Of a DNA stretch of 30,402 bases, positions 11,974 to 20,845 are shown one piece after another. Position numbers and translations under genes: made by a program. The stretch is taken from positions 1 to 30,402 of the IMG/VR virus record IMGVR_UViG_3300032093_009701, one strand, 5' to 3'. The notes below the pieces were generated by a model. The model worked only from the letters and a program-made list of their open reading frames with translations. It was not told where the DNA came from and searched no databases. Within the stretch, counting starts at the first letter, position 1; each line of letters begins with the position of its first letter. This DNA comes from a virus.

Positions 11974-12736
11974 TTGTTTTATATTCAACCATGAATTGGA
12001 ACTTCTTGAAATTAGATTAAATATCTTAGATAAGTATGTCGATAAATTTATCTTAACTGAAGGAGACACTACATTTTCGGGAAACCCAAAGGAAAGTATT
12101 TACCTGCAAAATAAAGATAAGTTTTCTAAGTGGGAAGATAAAATAGTTCATAATTATATCAATGTTCCAGAAGTAGAAAGTCCCTGGGATCGTGAAATAT
12201 ACTCAAGAAATTCAGTTAAAAATTTAAATATTTTTAAAGATGAAGATTTAATCTTGACAAGTGATATTGATGAGATTCCAAACCCAGAAGTTTTGGAGCA
12301 TAAAGATAAGTGGATAACTGATAGTTCTCATTTTACATTTCAGCAAAATTGTTATGTTTATTATCTTAATAATTTTTACTCTGGCAATTGGTTTGGAACA
12401 AGAGCATGTACTTACAAGTATTTAAAAAATACTACTGTTGATGATATTAGGGAAGCGACAGAAGACGACAATAAGTTAACTGGATCAATAATTACAAATG
12501 GGGGATGGCATTTCACTTATTGTGGCGGTGAAGAAATGATTAGAAAAAAGATTGATTCTTTTTGTGATTTGCAGTATAATACTCCTGAGGTCAAAAATAA
12601 TATAATCAATAATATCTCCAACAATAAAGATATATTTTTTAGATATTGGATGGAATATAAAACAGTAGAACTTGATGATAGTTTTCCTGATTATATTGTG
12701 AAAAATAAAGAAAAGTATTCGCATTTAATTAAATGA
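11960..12736 (+). CDS. Glycosyltransferase family 17-like protein
   Basis: 258 aa. The start VYDCFIFNHELELLEIRLNIL and KFILTEGDTTFSGNPK match GT17, whose known members transfer GlcNAc. ILTSDIDEIPNPEVL supplies a DxDE metal/nucleotide-binding motif, and GGWHFTYCGG is conserved near the C-terminus. No signal peptide or membrane span, so it is cytosolic. Overlaps both neighbours. Donor and acceptor are unknown. Confidence 0.85.
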   Translation: MSVYDCFIFNHELELLEIRLNILDKYVDKFILTEGDTTFSGNPKESIYLQNKDKFSKWEDKIVHNYINVPEVESPWDREIYSRNSVKNLNIFKDEDLILTSDIDEIPNPEVLEHKDKWITDSSHFTFQQNCYVYYLNNFYSGNWFGTRACTYKYLKNTTVDDIREATEDDNKLTGSIITNGGWHFTYCGGEEMIRKKIDSFCDLQYNTPEVKNNIINNISNNKDIFFRYWMEYKTVELDDSFPDYIVKNKEKYSHLIK

Positions 12737-13701
12737 TTGTATCTGAAATTTATAGTGGTTCTGGATTGGGAAATCAATTGTGGAATCTAGTCGTTCCCAG
12801 AATTATTGCAGAACGCCACGGGTATGAATGGGGTGTTAAAAAATCAAACCCATTTAAAGGATCTCAGTTCATGTCAAAATATGATTTTGGCAAAAAAGTT
12901 GTAGGTGGATATGGACCAGAGGGTGGACCACCAACACAACTTCCTAAGGGAATCGCAAATTATTACAAAGAAAGGTTTGATCCATATCCACCAGAAATGG
13001 GTGGAGATGACGCTATGATTTTTGATGACTATCTTTGGAATAATCTTGAAGACAATACAAAAATTGAAGGATGTTTTCAGAAAATTGGATATATTAAAGA
13101 TAGAAAAGATGATATTATCGAATGGTTAAAAACAGATTTCATATTTACTGATTTTTCTAAAGATGATATCTGCGTAATTCAATTTAGAGGAGGAGATTAT
13201 CTTACTGGAAGTGCTTGGTGCCCACCAGAATATTATCATAATGCAGCAAAAATAATACAGGGAATAAATCCCAATATGAAATTTGTTGTAGTGACAGATG
13301 ACCCAGTTAATGCTCAAAAGTTTATTCCTTGGGCAACAATTGTCGGTTCTGCAATTATGGAAGAGAAAGATACACTTCAGGGGAGCATTGGATGGTACAA
13401 GTATCCTGGTGGTCCTATTGGAGTTGATTATTCAATTCTAAACAATGCAAAGTATGCTATTATATCTGCATCTACTTTTTCTTTTTGGCCTTGTTGGACT
13501 AATACTAAGTTTAAAACTATTGTCGCACCAAAGTATTGGACTGATTTTAAGATTTCTAATGGATGGTGGAGGGGTGATGATAATATAGTTGACGAATGGT
13601 TATATGTTGATATGAATGGTAAACCAATGATAGGCACTGACTGCAGAATAGAATATAATGATTATCGCTCCAAAAATTCTTTTTACGCTAACCTAAAATG
13701 A
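12733..13701 (+). CDS. GT11/fucosyltransferase-like glycosyltransferase
   Basis: 322 aa. The opening GSGLGNQLWNL resembles the G-x-GNQ(L/M) motif of GT11 alpha-1,2-fucosyltransferases. IQFRGGDYLTG corresponds to the HxRRGDY donor-binding motif (first His replaced by Gln). DYSILNNAKYAIISASTFSFWPCW parallels the late conserved block. It is longer and more divergent than the two clear GT11 proteins at 16150 and 18500, with a Gly/Pro-rich insert (about residues 55-80). GDP-sugar use is inferred. Confidence 0.75.
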   Translation: MIVSEIYSGSGLGNQLWNLVVPRIIAERHGYEWGVKKSNPFKGSQFMSKYDFGKKVVGGYGPEGGPPTQLPKGIANYYKERFDPYPPEMGGDDAMIFDDYLWNNLEDNTKIEGCFQKIGYIKDRKDDIIEWLKTDFIFTDFSKDDICVIQFRGGDYLTGSAWCPPEYYHNAAKIIQGINPNMKFVVVTDDPVNAQKFIPWATIVGSAIMEEKDTLQGSIGWYKYPGGPIGVDYSILNNAKYAIISASTFSFWPCWTNTKFKTIVAPKYWTDFKISNGWWRGDDNIVDEWLYVDMNGKPMIGTDCRIEYNDYRSKNSFYANLK

Positions 13702-14768
13702 AAAAAGTAAAAATTTATACATATTCCCACAACAGACCTGATTTTATCGAACTTCAGTATAACACTATTAAACGACATGTAAAAGATGACTTTGAATTTA
13801 TTGTTTTCAATAATGAAAGGGGCGGTGGCGATGGTGGATTTGATTCAAATAAAATAGAACAAATCAATTCAATATGCGAAAAATTGAACATTGAATGTAT
13901 CAGAGTAGAATTAGATCCAGAACTTCAATACATGAATGGAGAAAAAATGTTTGAAGGAGATGAGTATTTGAATGGAAACATTGCATGTGCTTATTCCTAT
14001 ACTTGGGGTTGGAAAAATTACATTTGTAAAAATGATTGTCTGACAGTTATTCTTGATTCGGATATGTTCTTGATAAAGGACGTATCATTTGTTGATATAA
14101 TGGAAGGATATAATTTTTCATATGTACCCTCATATAGATACAATAAAAAATATGTAAATGAAGATAACCGAGGTGAAATAGCTTTCAAATATCCTTGGAA
14201 CGGATTTGTCATGGCTGATATCCCAAATATGCCAAATCCAAGTGAAATTAGTTGGGGATATGGGAAGATTAATGGAATCGCAGTAGACGTTGGGGGAGAG
14301 GTTTATAATTATCTTCAAAAATATGAAGATCAACTTAATCAACTTTATGTTGACCAATGGGGATTGTTAGTTGATATCAACCCTCCTTATGAAATTTGTA
14401 TAAATGGTTGTTCCCAAATGTATGCAGATTTTGAAGAATGTACAGTGCAGATTAACGATTACCAGCATTCAAATACTAAAACCTTTCCGCATCAAACTGA
14501 CAGGGATAATTACTGGGAATATGTTCACGATAACTATTCTAAGATAATTGAAATTTCTAGGAAAAATGAATTTCCTAGACCTACATATGTTGACTTTATT
14601 AAATTAGAAAAGGATGAAAATGTAATTACAGACTCTTTTATATTCCATTATAAAAACGCAAGTAATACTTTACCCTGGATGAATGACCAATACAATTATT
14701 ATAAAACAATTGCTTTGGACAAGTTTTTAAATTTATTTCAATTACAAAAAAGAATTTTAGGAGATTGA
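13698..14768 (+). CDS. Putative GT-A glycosyltransferase
   Basis: 356 aa. It starts with a GT-A-like strand (KIYTYSHNRPDF), and CLTVILDSDMFLIKDVS gives a DxD metal-binding motif near residues 118-120. The middle region has many aromatic residues. No CAZy family can be named with confidence. No membrane span. It is translationally coupled to the preceding GT and ends in a sequence (AGGAGAT) that doubles as the ribosome binding site of the next gene. Confidence 0.68.
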   Translation: MKKVKIYTYSHNRPDFIELQYNTIKRHVKDDFEFIVFNNERGGGDGGFDSNKIEQINSICEKLNIECIRVELDPELQYMNGEKMFEGDEYLNGNIACAYSYTWGWKNYICKNDCLTVILDSDMFLIKDVSFVDIMEGYNFSYVPSYRYNKKYVNEDNRGEIAFKYPWNGFVMADIPNMPNPSEISWGYGKINGIAVDVGGEVYNYLQKYEDQLNQLYVDQWGLLVDINPPYEICINGCSQMYADFEECTVQINDYQHSNTKTFPHQTDRDNYWEYVHDNYSKIIEISRKNEFPRPTYVDFIKLEKDENVITDSFIFHYKNASNTLPWMNDQYNYYKTIALDKFLNLFQLQKRILGD

Positions 14769-14769
14769 C

Positions 14770-15492
14770 ATGGGAATTTCTGTAGATGAGATTAAATCAT
14801 TAATTGGCGAAAAAGAAAAAATTGTAATTTTCGAAGTTGGTTGTGCTGATGGCAGAGATACCCGTCAGTTTCTTAATAAATTTGGAGATAATATTAAAAT
14901 TTACACTTTCGATCCAGAACCAATTAACATTAAAGCAATGACTGAGTTGGGAGTCGAAAATTGTGTGGGTGATTTAAACGATGATATTGTTTCTGATTCT
15001 AGGCATATTTTTCACCCATATGCAATGAGTGACACTGATGGTAAAGAAACATTTTATAGATCGAGAGATACTGGATACGATGATAAAGGATATAGTAGGG
15101 GTAGGTACTCTGGTTCAATTCACAAACCTGTAGATCAACTTAAGGGGTGGCCTCATATTGTGTTCGATGACAGCGCGGAAGTGGAGACTAGATCTTTAGA
15201 TAGTTTTTGCGAAGAGCATAATATAGAGCACATTGACTTCTTATGGATGGACACTCAAGGTGCTGAAGGAAAAATATTTGAGGGTGGCAAAAAAACATTG
15301 AAAAATGTCGATTATGTATATACTGAGTACTACAATCAGGATATGTATGAAAATCAGGTTTATTTTGAACAACTTCAAGAGTTGTTATCCGATTTTACTT
15401 TAATTGCTAATTGGAAGTATGTAGACTATGCTTATCCAGAATGTAATGGTGGCGATGCTTTGTTTGTGAGAAATGATGTTAAATCTTCCTGA
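14770..15492 (+). CDS. FkbM-family methyltransferase, second copy
   Basis: 240 aa. FEVGCADGRDTRQF is motif I and YTFDPEP the acidic strand. FLWMDTQGAEGKIFEGG and VDYVYTEYYNQDMYENQ are FkbM-type motifs. It is divergent from the copy at 6792, so it probably methylates a different residue. AGGAG, 6 nt before the ATG, is a good Shine-Dalgarno formed by the end of the upstream gene. It overlaps the next ORF by 20 nt. Confidence 0.86.
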   Translation: MGISVDEIKSLIGEKEKIVIFEVGCADGRDTRQFLNKFGDNIKIYTFDPEPINIKAMTELGVENCVGDLNDDIVSDSRHIFHPYAMSDTDGKETFYRSRDTGYDDKGYSRGRYSGSIHKPVDQLKGWPHIVFDDSAEVETRSLDSFCEEHNIEHIDFLWMDTQGAEGKIFEGGKKTLKNVDYVYTEYYNQDMYENQVYFEQLQELLSDFTLIANWKYVDYAYPECNGGDALFVRNDVKSS

Positions 15493-16153
15493 TGTAACTC
15501 TAATTTGTGTCTCTTCTGTAAACTTTGAGCATACTTTATATGCTTTTCAAAAAAGTATGCAAAAAATTAATTTTGGAGATGTTAAACTTGTAACCGATCA
15601 AAATCCTTCGGGTTTTATTGAAAATGGAATTTCTATAGAAAAATGCAATCCAATTACTTCTATAGATTCGTATAGTCATTATATGATCTTTGATTTGTAT
15701 AGGCATGTAAACACTTCTCATTGTCTTGTTATTCAAGCTGATGGATTTGTAATAAATCCTGAGCAATGGGATCCTCTTTGGTTAACATATGACTATATTG
15801 GAGCACCTTGGGAATATGTTGATCACTCTTATCTTGACCCATGGGGAAATCATCACAGGGTTGGTAATGGGGGATTTTCTCTAAGAAGTAAAAAACTTTT
15901 AGAAGTCCCTTTAAATGCCTATGTTCATTTTGATGTGAATTGGGGAAAATTTTATAAGCATATGAACGCGAATGATACTGCCGAGGATGGTTGTATTTGT
16001 GTACATAATAGACACATTTATGAAGTTCTTGGTTGTAAATTCGCCCCAGTTGAAGTAGCTTCTAGGTTTTCTCATGAAAAACCACTTCCAGAAACGAAGG
16101 GAATTAAACCATTCGGTTTTCATTATCACTTACCACCAGGCACAAAGTTATGA
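15473..16153 (+). CDS. DUF5672-like putative glycosyltransferase
   Basis: 226 aa. CLVIQADGFVINPEQWDPLWLTYDYIGAPW followed by VGNGGFSLRSKKLLE is the DUF5672 pattern, found in uncharacterised glycosyltransferases; QxDGF likely acts as the metal/donor site. It starts within the preceding gene (20-nt overlap; ATGATG gives two adjacent starts). Its ATGA overlap leads to the GT11 gene. Confidence 0.8.
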   Translation: MMLNLPDVTLICVSSVNFEHTLYAFQKSMQKINFGDVKLVTDQNPSGFIENGISIEKCNPITSIDSYSHYMIFDLYRHVNTSHCLVIQADGFVINPEQWDPLWLTYDYIGAPWEYVDHSYLDPWGNHHRVGNGGFSLRSKKLLEVPLNAYVHFDVNWGKFYKHMNANDTAEDGCICVHNRHIYEVLGCKFAPVEVASRFSHEKPLPETKGIKPFGFHYHLPPGTKL

Positions 16154-16935
16154 TAGGATATAATCATTTAGGAAAAAACGGAAGACTTGGAAATCAAATG
16201 TTTCAATATGCAGCATTGAGGGGCATTGCTGCTAAACATGGATATGATTTTATGATACCTGAATCTAATTTTGAAAATGAATGGAATCAGCACCAATTAT
16301 TTGAAGCATTCACGTTACCTAATCTAAAAAATACTGGGTATGTTTCTGGAGACTTTTATAAAGAAGAAGAAAATCAATCACACGTATTTAACCTAGAATA
16401 TGTTAATAACTGTCCAGATAACGTAAGTCTTTATGGATTTTTTCAGACAGAAAAATATTTTAAAAATATATCTGATAGTATTCGTGAAGATTTTACTTTT
16501 AAAGATGAAATTTTAAAACCATGCAAAGAAGAATTTAACTTTGATAAAATTGTTTCTCTTCATATAAGAAGAGGTGATTATGTCAATAAATCATACTATC
16601 ATCCATTGTGTGAGTTGGAATATTATAAGGAATCTCTAGAAAAATTTGATTCAAGTATTCCTGTTATAATCTTTTCAGATGATCCAAAGTGGTGTAAGAC
16701 TCAAGATTTATTTTCTTCTGACCGTTTTATGATTTCTGACTCTGGTTGGAATTTAATAGATCTCTGTTTAATGTCCATGTCCACTCACCATATTATCGCA
16801 AATTCTTCTTTTTCGTGGTGGGGTGCTTGGTTATCTGGATCTAGTCAAGTTATTGCTCCTAAAAAATGGTATGGACCAGCTGCCAAATCTGTATCTACTG
16901 TTGATTTGATTCCAAAAACATGGAAAGTTCTGTAA
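16150..16935 (+). CDS. GT11 alpha-1,2-fucosyltransferase-like
   Basis: 261 aa. GRLGNQMFQYAALRGIAAKHG is the N-terminal GT11 block, LHIRRGDY (about residues 138-145) the GDP-fucose-binding motif, and ANSSFSWWGAWLS with VIAPKKWYGP the C-terminal motif. It transfers L-fucose, or a similar GDP-sugar, to a glycan hydroxyl. It is closely similar to the gene at 18500, sharing SLYGFFQTEKYF and VIIFSD. No GDP-fucose synthesis genes are seen; GDP-L-galactose from the GME at 8723 is a possible alternative donor. Confidence 0.9.
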   Translation: MIGYNHLGKNGRLGNQMFQYAALRGIAAKHGYDFMIPESNFENEWNQHQLFEAFTLPNLKNTGYVSGDFYKEEENQSHVFNLEYVNNCPDNVSLYGFFQTEKYFKNISDSIREDFTFKDEILKPCKEEFNFDKIVSLHIRRGDYVNKSYYHPLCELEYYKESLEKFDSSIPVIIFSDDPKWCKTQDLFSSDRFMISDSGWNLIDLCLMSMSTHHIIANSSFSWWGAWLSGSSQVIAPKKWYGPAAKSVSTVDLIPKTWKVL

Positions 16936-17690
16936 AAGTTTCTATCGCAATACCTGCATATGCTCATGGCAATGCAGGTGTTCTATATTTAAAAGATGCT
17001 TTACAATCTATAGAAGAACAAAATTTTTCGGATTATGAAGTTGTCATATCTGATCATTCTGAAAGTAATATTCTTTTAAATTTGTGTGAAGAATACTCTA
17101 AAAAAATTAAAGTGGTTTACATTAAAAATTTTTATGGCAAGGGCATTCCTACATTTAATGCAAATTATTGCTTAGATTATTGCTCTGGAAAATATATAAA
17201 AATTTTACACCATGATGATTTTTTTGTATCAAAGTGTGCATTAGAAAAAATAGTTTCTTCCTTGGAAGAAAGTGGTAAATCCTGGTTAGTAAATGGATTT
17301 AATCATACTTATGACGGGAAAAATTTTTTTAATGAGAAAATTCCTCAATATCCTGACCACCTTTTAGTTGGAAATAATCTCCTTGGTGCTCCTACTAATA
17401 TTACTATTAGGAATGACTGTAAAGAATACTTTGATACAAATATAACTATGGGAATTGACCATGAGTGGTATCACCGTCTGAGAATGAAGTATGGATTGCC
17501 TTATTTTTTAAATGATGTTTTAACTACAAGTAGGATAAGAGAAGATAGAGTTTCTGCGAAATTTTCTAATAACTATGACATAGTTATTGAAGCAGATGGA
17601 TCTTCTTGGCAATTCATACAGAGTGAATTTGAATATATACAAAACAAACATTCAGAATTTTTTAAAACCTGGAAATATCCAAATGATTGA
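16920..17690 (+). CDS. GT2-family glycosyltransferase
   Basis: 256 aa. VSIAIPAYAHG starts the GT-A fold, NFSDYEVVISDHS is the nucleotide-binding strand, and YIKILHHDDFF supplies the DD metal motif. GIDHEWYHRL resembles the acceptor/catalytic region (D-E) of GT2 enzymes. No transmembrane segment, so it is a peripheral, non-processive transferase. It overlaps GT11 by 16 nt and the next gene by 8 nt. Confidence 0.87.
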   Translation: MESSVKVSIAIPAYAHGNAGVLYLKDALQSIEEQNFSDYEVVISDHSESNILLNLCEEYSKKIKVVYIKNFYGKGIPTFNANYCLDYCSGKYIKILHHDDFFVSKCALEKIVSSLEESGKSWLVNGFNHTYDGKNFFNEKIPQYPDHLLVGNNLLGAPTNITIRNDCKEYFDTNITMGIDHEWYHRLRMKYGLPYFLNDVLTTSRIREDRVSAKFSNNYDIVIEADGSSWQFIQSEFEYIQNKHSEFFKTWKYPND

Positions 17691-18513
17691 TTTATCAAAA
17701 TCCACTTTCATCATTCCTTTAAGAATTGAATCTGAAGATAGAATGAGAAATATTATTACCTTGTTATGTTTTTTACTTGGAAATTTTAATACAAAAATAG
17801 TAGTAAAAGAGGTAGATAATAATCCTGTATTTGAACATAAAGTTATTCCGCAAATAAAAGAGTTTCTTGGTAAAGAAGAAATTTCTTTGTTGCATATTTT
17901 TGAACATTCCGATGATCCTGTATTTTATAGGATGCAGATTTTGAATGAAATGATTTCTCTCTGTGATACTGAAATAGTTGTTAATTACGATTGCGATGTT
18001 CTTCTACCTTTGAAATCATATGTTAGTTCATATAATATGATTTTGAATGAAGGATATGATCTTGTTTATCCCTATGGAAATGGAACATACCAAAAACAAA
18101 TACTAGCAAACGACGCTTTAGTTTCTGATTTTCTTAATCAGAATTACGATTTTAATATATTGGATTCAAAGTCTAATATCTCTACTTCTGATTTTGGTTG
18201 GGTTCAATTTTTTAATAGATTGTCCTATATTGAAGGTGGTATGGAGAATGAAAATTTCAGAGGTTCTTCTCCAGAAGACAAAGAGAGATTTTATAGATTT
18301 AAAACTTTAGGGTATAATGTAGGTAGAGTTGATAATTTGATTTATCATTTGGAACATAGTAGAGGAAGAAATTCTTGGCCAGCATCGATTCAAGGAAATC
18401 CATATATGAAACAAAATTTTGAATTGTGGGAGACACTTCAGAAAATGAGTTCTAATCAACTTAAAGAATATTATTCTTATCAATCTTATCTTAAAAAATA
18501 TGTTGGCATTTAA
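17683..18513 (+). CDS. Putative GT-A glycosyltransferase
   Basis: 276 aa from ATG 17683, which overlaps the upstream stop by 8 nt; an in-frame ATG at 17587 would overlap by 104 nt and is unlikely. STFIIPLRIESEDRMRNI starts a GT-A-like fold, and IVVNYDCDVLLPL carries a DxD motif. FGWVQFFNR plus FRGSSPEDKERFYRF resembles the galactosyltransferase C-terminal type (GT7/GT27-like W-G/E-D block). The family assignment is tentative. It overlaps the next gene by 14 nt. Confidence 0.68.
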   Translation: MIDLSKSTFIIPLRIESEDRMRNIITLLCFLLGNFNTKIVVKEVDNNPVFEHKVIPQIKEFLGKEEISLLHIFEHSDDPVFYRMQILNEMISLCDTEIVVNYDCDVLLPLKSYVSSYNMILNEGYDLVYPYGNGTYQKQILANDALVSDFLNQNYDFNILDSKSNISTSDFGWVQFFNRLSYIEGGMENENFRGSSPEDKERFYRFKTLGYNVGRVDNLIYHLEHSRGRNSWPASIQGNPYMKQNFELWETLQKMSSNQLKEYYSYQSYLKKYVGI

Positions 18514-19357
18514 TCATATAGGAAATCTTGGCAGATTAGGCAATCAAATGTTTGAGTATGCTGCCCTAAGGGGAATTGCATCATATCATCGTTATGACTG
18601 GTGCATTCCTCCTTTTAACATATCTGGAATAGAAAATTATAGTCTCCATAAGTGCTTTAAACTACAATCAGTAAAGGAAGAAAATCTAGCAGTTATGGAA
18701 GATTTTTCATACATTCAGGAAAAATCTTTTGATTTTGATTCGGATTTATTTGAAAATTGTCCGGATAACATAAGTTTATATGGATTTTTTCAAACAGAAA
18801 AATACTTTAGACATATTTCAAATGAAATTCGTAGTGATTTTACTTTTATAGAACAATATTTAAATCCCTGTAAGGAAATGATATCTCAATATCATAACTT
18901 AGAACCCATTATGCTTCACGTCAGACGAGGTGATCCCAATTTAGTGGATTCTAGGGGATTTAAATGGTCTTATACTCAGTGTTCTGGTCAACATCCACCT
19001 CAACCAATTGAGTATTATGAAGAAGCATTGAAATTTTTTGATAAAGATCAACCAGTTATTATTTTTTCAGATTCTCCTGAGTGGTGTAAAAAACAAGAAC
19101 TTTTTAATAGCGATAGATTTCTTATTTCTGAACCAACGGATAAATATCCAGACGGATCTTATACTCCTTACATTGATTTATGTTTAATGTCTTTATGTTC
19201 ACATTCTATAATTGCAAACAGTAGTTTATCTTGGTGGGGTGCTTGGTTGCAAAATAATCCCAACAAAAAAGTAATATGTCCAAAAATGTGGTTTGGACCT
19301 TTATATGCCGATAAGAATACCAGAGATCTTTATGTTGATAATTGGATTGTAATCTAA
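18500..19357 (+). CDS. GT11 alpha-1,2-fucosyltransferase-like, second copy
   Basis: 285 aa. GRLGNQMFEYAALRGIASYH, HVRRGD and ANSSLSWWGAWLQ are GT11 motifs. It is a paralogue of the gene at 16150, with an added segment after the RRGD motif (SRGFKWSYTQCSGQHPPQP). The motif reads RRGDPN instead of RRGDY. The pair probably arose by tandem duplication and may add two different linkages. Overlaps both neighbours. Confidence 0.9.
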   Translation: MLAFNHIGNLGRLGNQMFEYAALRGIASYHRYDWCIPPFNISGIENYSLHKCFKLQSVKEENLAVMEDFSYIQEKSFDFDSDLFENCPDNISLYGFFQTEKYFRHISNEIRSDFTFIEQYLNPCKEMISQYHNLEPIMLHVRRGDPNLVDSRGFKWSYTQCSGQHPPQPIEYYEEALKFFDKDQPVIIFSDSPEWCKKQELFNSDRFLISEPTDKYPDGSYTPYIDLCLMSLCSHSIIANSSLSWWGAWLQNNPNKKVICPKMWFGPLYADKNTRDLYVDNWIVI

Positions 19358-20304
19358 TGTACGTTTCTTCTTGCCCCTTAAGAGTTTCATTATTTGGTGG
19401 TTCGACAGATAATCCATATTTTGTGGAACAATATGGATATGGATCTGTTATAAGTTTTACTTGCGATTTAAAAACATACATTACACTTCACGAAGATAAA
19501 ATTGGGTACAATAAAGAAGGTAATAAGTATATTATCAATTATTCAAAAAGAGAAGAAGTTCTTCATACTAAAGAAATTCAAAATGAATTAGTTAGAGTTG
19601 TATTAGAATACTTTAAAGTTTCTCCTTCTCTTGTTTCTATGACTAGTGATGCCTACTCTCAGGGAAGTGGATTAGCTTCATCATCTTCTTATATTATCTC
19701 CTTGATTAAGTGTATTTCTTTGTCAAACAATTTACATCTAACTGATATAGAAATTTGTGAAATTGCTTATAATTTGGAAAGAGAATTTAACCCATACTGT
19801 GGATATCAAGATCCTTATGGTTGTGGGATAGGTGGATTTAAGAGAATCGAATTCCAAAAAGGTGGAATTATAAAGTACAATTTTTTATCAACCGAACTTT
19901 TTGAGTATTATGATGCACATTTAATTTTTACTGGTGTTACGCGCAATTCTAAAAAAATCCTCAAAGATATAAGTTGCAATCTTGATAAAATTTCTCCTCT
20001 TTTACCCACACTTGAAAAAGCTTATGATTCAATCATTAATAAAGATTATGAGGAATTTTTATATCTTTTAAATGAGAGTTGGGACCAAAAGAAAAAAACA
20101 AGTTCTATGATCAGTGAGAATTCAAAAATCATGGAAATTGACAATTATTTAATAAATAATCCTCTAGTAATTTCGCATAAATTATGCGGCGCAGGAAATG
20201 GGGGATTTTTCTTAACTTTTTCAAAGAAGAATAAATTGACTTTACCGTTTTCTTCTATTAAAATAAATGTATCTTTGGATGGTGTAAAGGGGAAAAAATT
20301 ATGA
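19357..20304 (+). CDS. GHMP sugar kinase (HddA-like heptose kinase)
   Basis: 315 aa from ATG 19357, which shares a base with the preceding TAA. RVSLFGGSTD (9-18) is the GHMP N-terminal motif, SQGSGLASSSS (101-111) the ATP phosphate loop, and AGNGGFFLTF the third motif. The sequence resembles D-glycero-alpha-D-manno-heptose 7-phosphate kinases (HddA) and related sugar kinases. The following SIS isomerase and fused phosphatase/nucleotidyltransferase support a heptose role. A fucokinase-like role is the alternative. Confidence 0.82.
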   Translation: MYVSSCPLRVSLFGGSTDNPYFVEQYGYGSVISFTCDLKTYITLHEDKIGYNKEGNKYIINYSKREEVLHTKEIQNELVRVVLEYFKVSPSLVSMTSDAYSQGSGLASSSSYIISLIKCISLSNNLHLTDIEICEIAYNLEREFNPYCGYQDPYGCGIGGFKRIEFQKGGIIKYNFLSTELFEYYDAHLIFTGVTRNSKKILKDISCNLDKISPLLPTLEKAYDSIINKDYEEFLYLLNESWDQKKKTSSMISENSKIMEIDNYLINNPLVISHKLCGAGNGGFFLTFSKKNKLTLPFSSIKINVSLDGVKGKKL

Positions 20305-20338
20305 TACCATTAAATTCTACTTTGTATTTAAAGCGAAA

Positions 20339-20845
20339 ATGAATAATCCTTTCAGCGAATATATTAAAGCACTTCAATGTGCCAATATGGAAAAAGAATT
20401 TGAAAAGTTCAAAGATGCCTTTGGAAAATATAATAATATTATTATTCTTGGAAATGGTGGGAGCAATTCTGTTGCTTCGCATATTTCGCAAGATTATGTG
20501 AAATTTCACAACAAAAATTCTATGGTATTTTCTGACCCGTCAATGTTAACATGTTTTGTCAATGATTTTGGGATGGAGAATGCTTACTGTAAATTTCTTC
20601 AGTATTATGCAAAAGCAGATACTCTTTGTATTCTAATTAGTTCTGGAGGAGAGTCTAAAAATATTATTAATTGTATTAAATATTGTGAAAATACTTCAAT
20701 TCCATATGGGATTTTGACTGGATTTAATGCTTCCAATAAAGCAAGAAGCATTGCTAATAGTTCTCTTTGGGATTACCACATTGGCAGTAATGATTATGGA
20801 ATTGTTGAGTGTGTTCATCAAATATTTCTTCATGGAGTTGTATGA
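20339..20845 (+). CDS. SIS-domain phosphosugar isomerase (GmhA-like)
   Basis: 168 aa. GNGGSNSVASHISQDYVK (38-55) is the signature of phosphoheptose isomerases, and CILISSGGESKNIINCI the second SIS phosphate-binding segment. GmhA converts sedoheptulose 7-phosphate to D-glycero-D-manno-heptose 7-phosphate. It is a little shorter than typical GmhA (about 190 aa). It follows the kinase by 34 nt and overlaps the next gene by ATGA. Sedoheptulose 7-phosphate is a Calvin/pentose phosphate intermediate abundant in the host. Confidence 0.83.
   Translation: MNNPFSEYIKALQCANMEKEFEKFKDAFGKYNNIIILGNGGSNSVASHISQDYVKFHNKNSMVFSDPSMLTCFVNDFGMENAYCKFLQYYAKADTLCILISSGGESKNIINCIKYCENTSIPYGILTGFNASNKARSIANSSLWDYHIGSNDYGIVECVHQIFLHGVV

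Noticed and set aside
17587-17682. Earlier ATG for the putative GT at 17683
   Set aside because: It would overlap the GT2 gene by 104 nt, while ATG 17683 gives the short overlap usual in this island and starts just before the first core strand.
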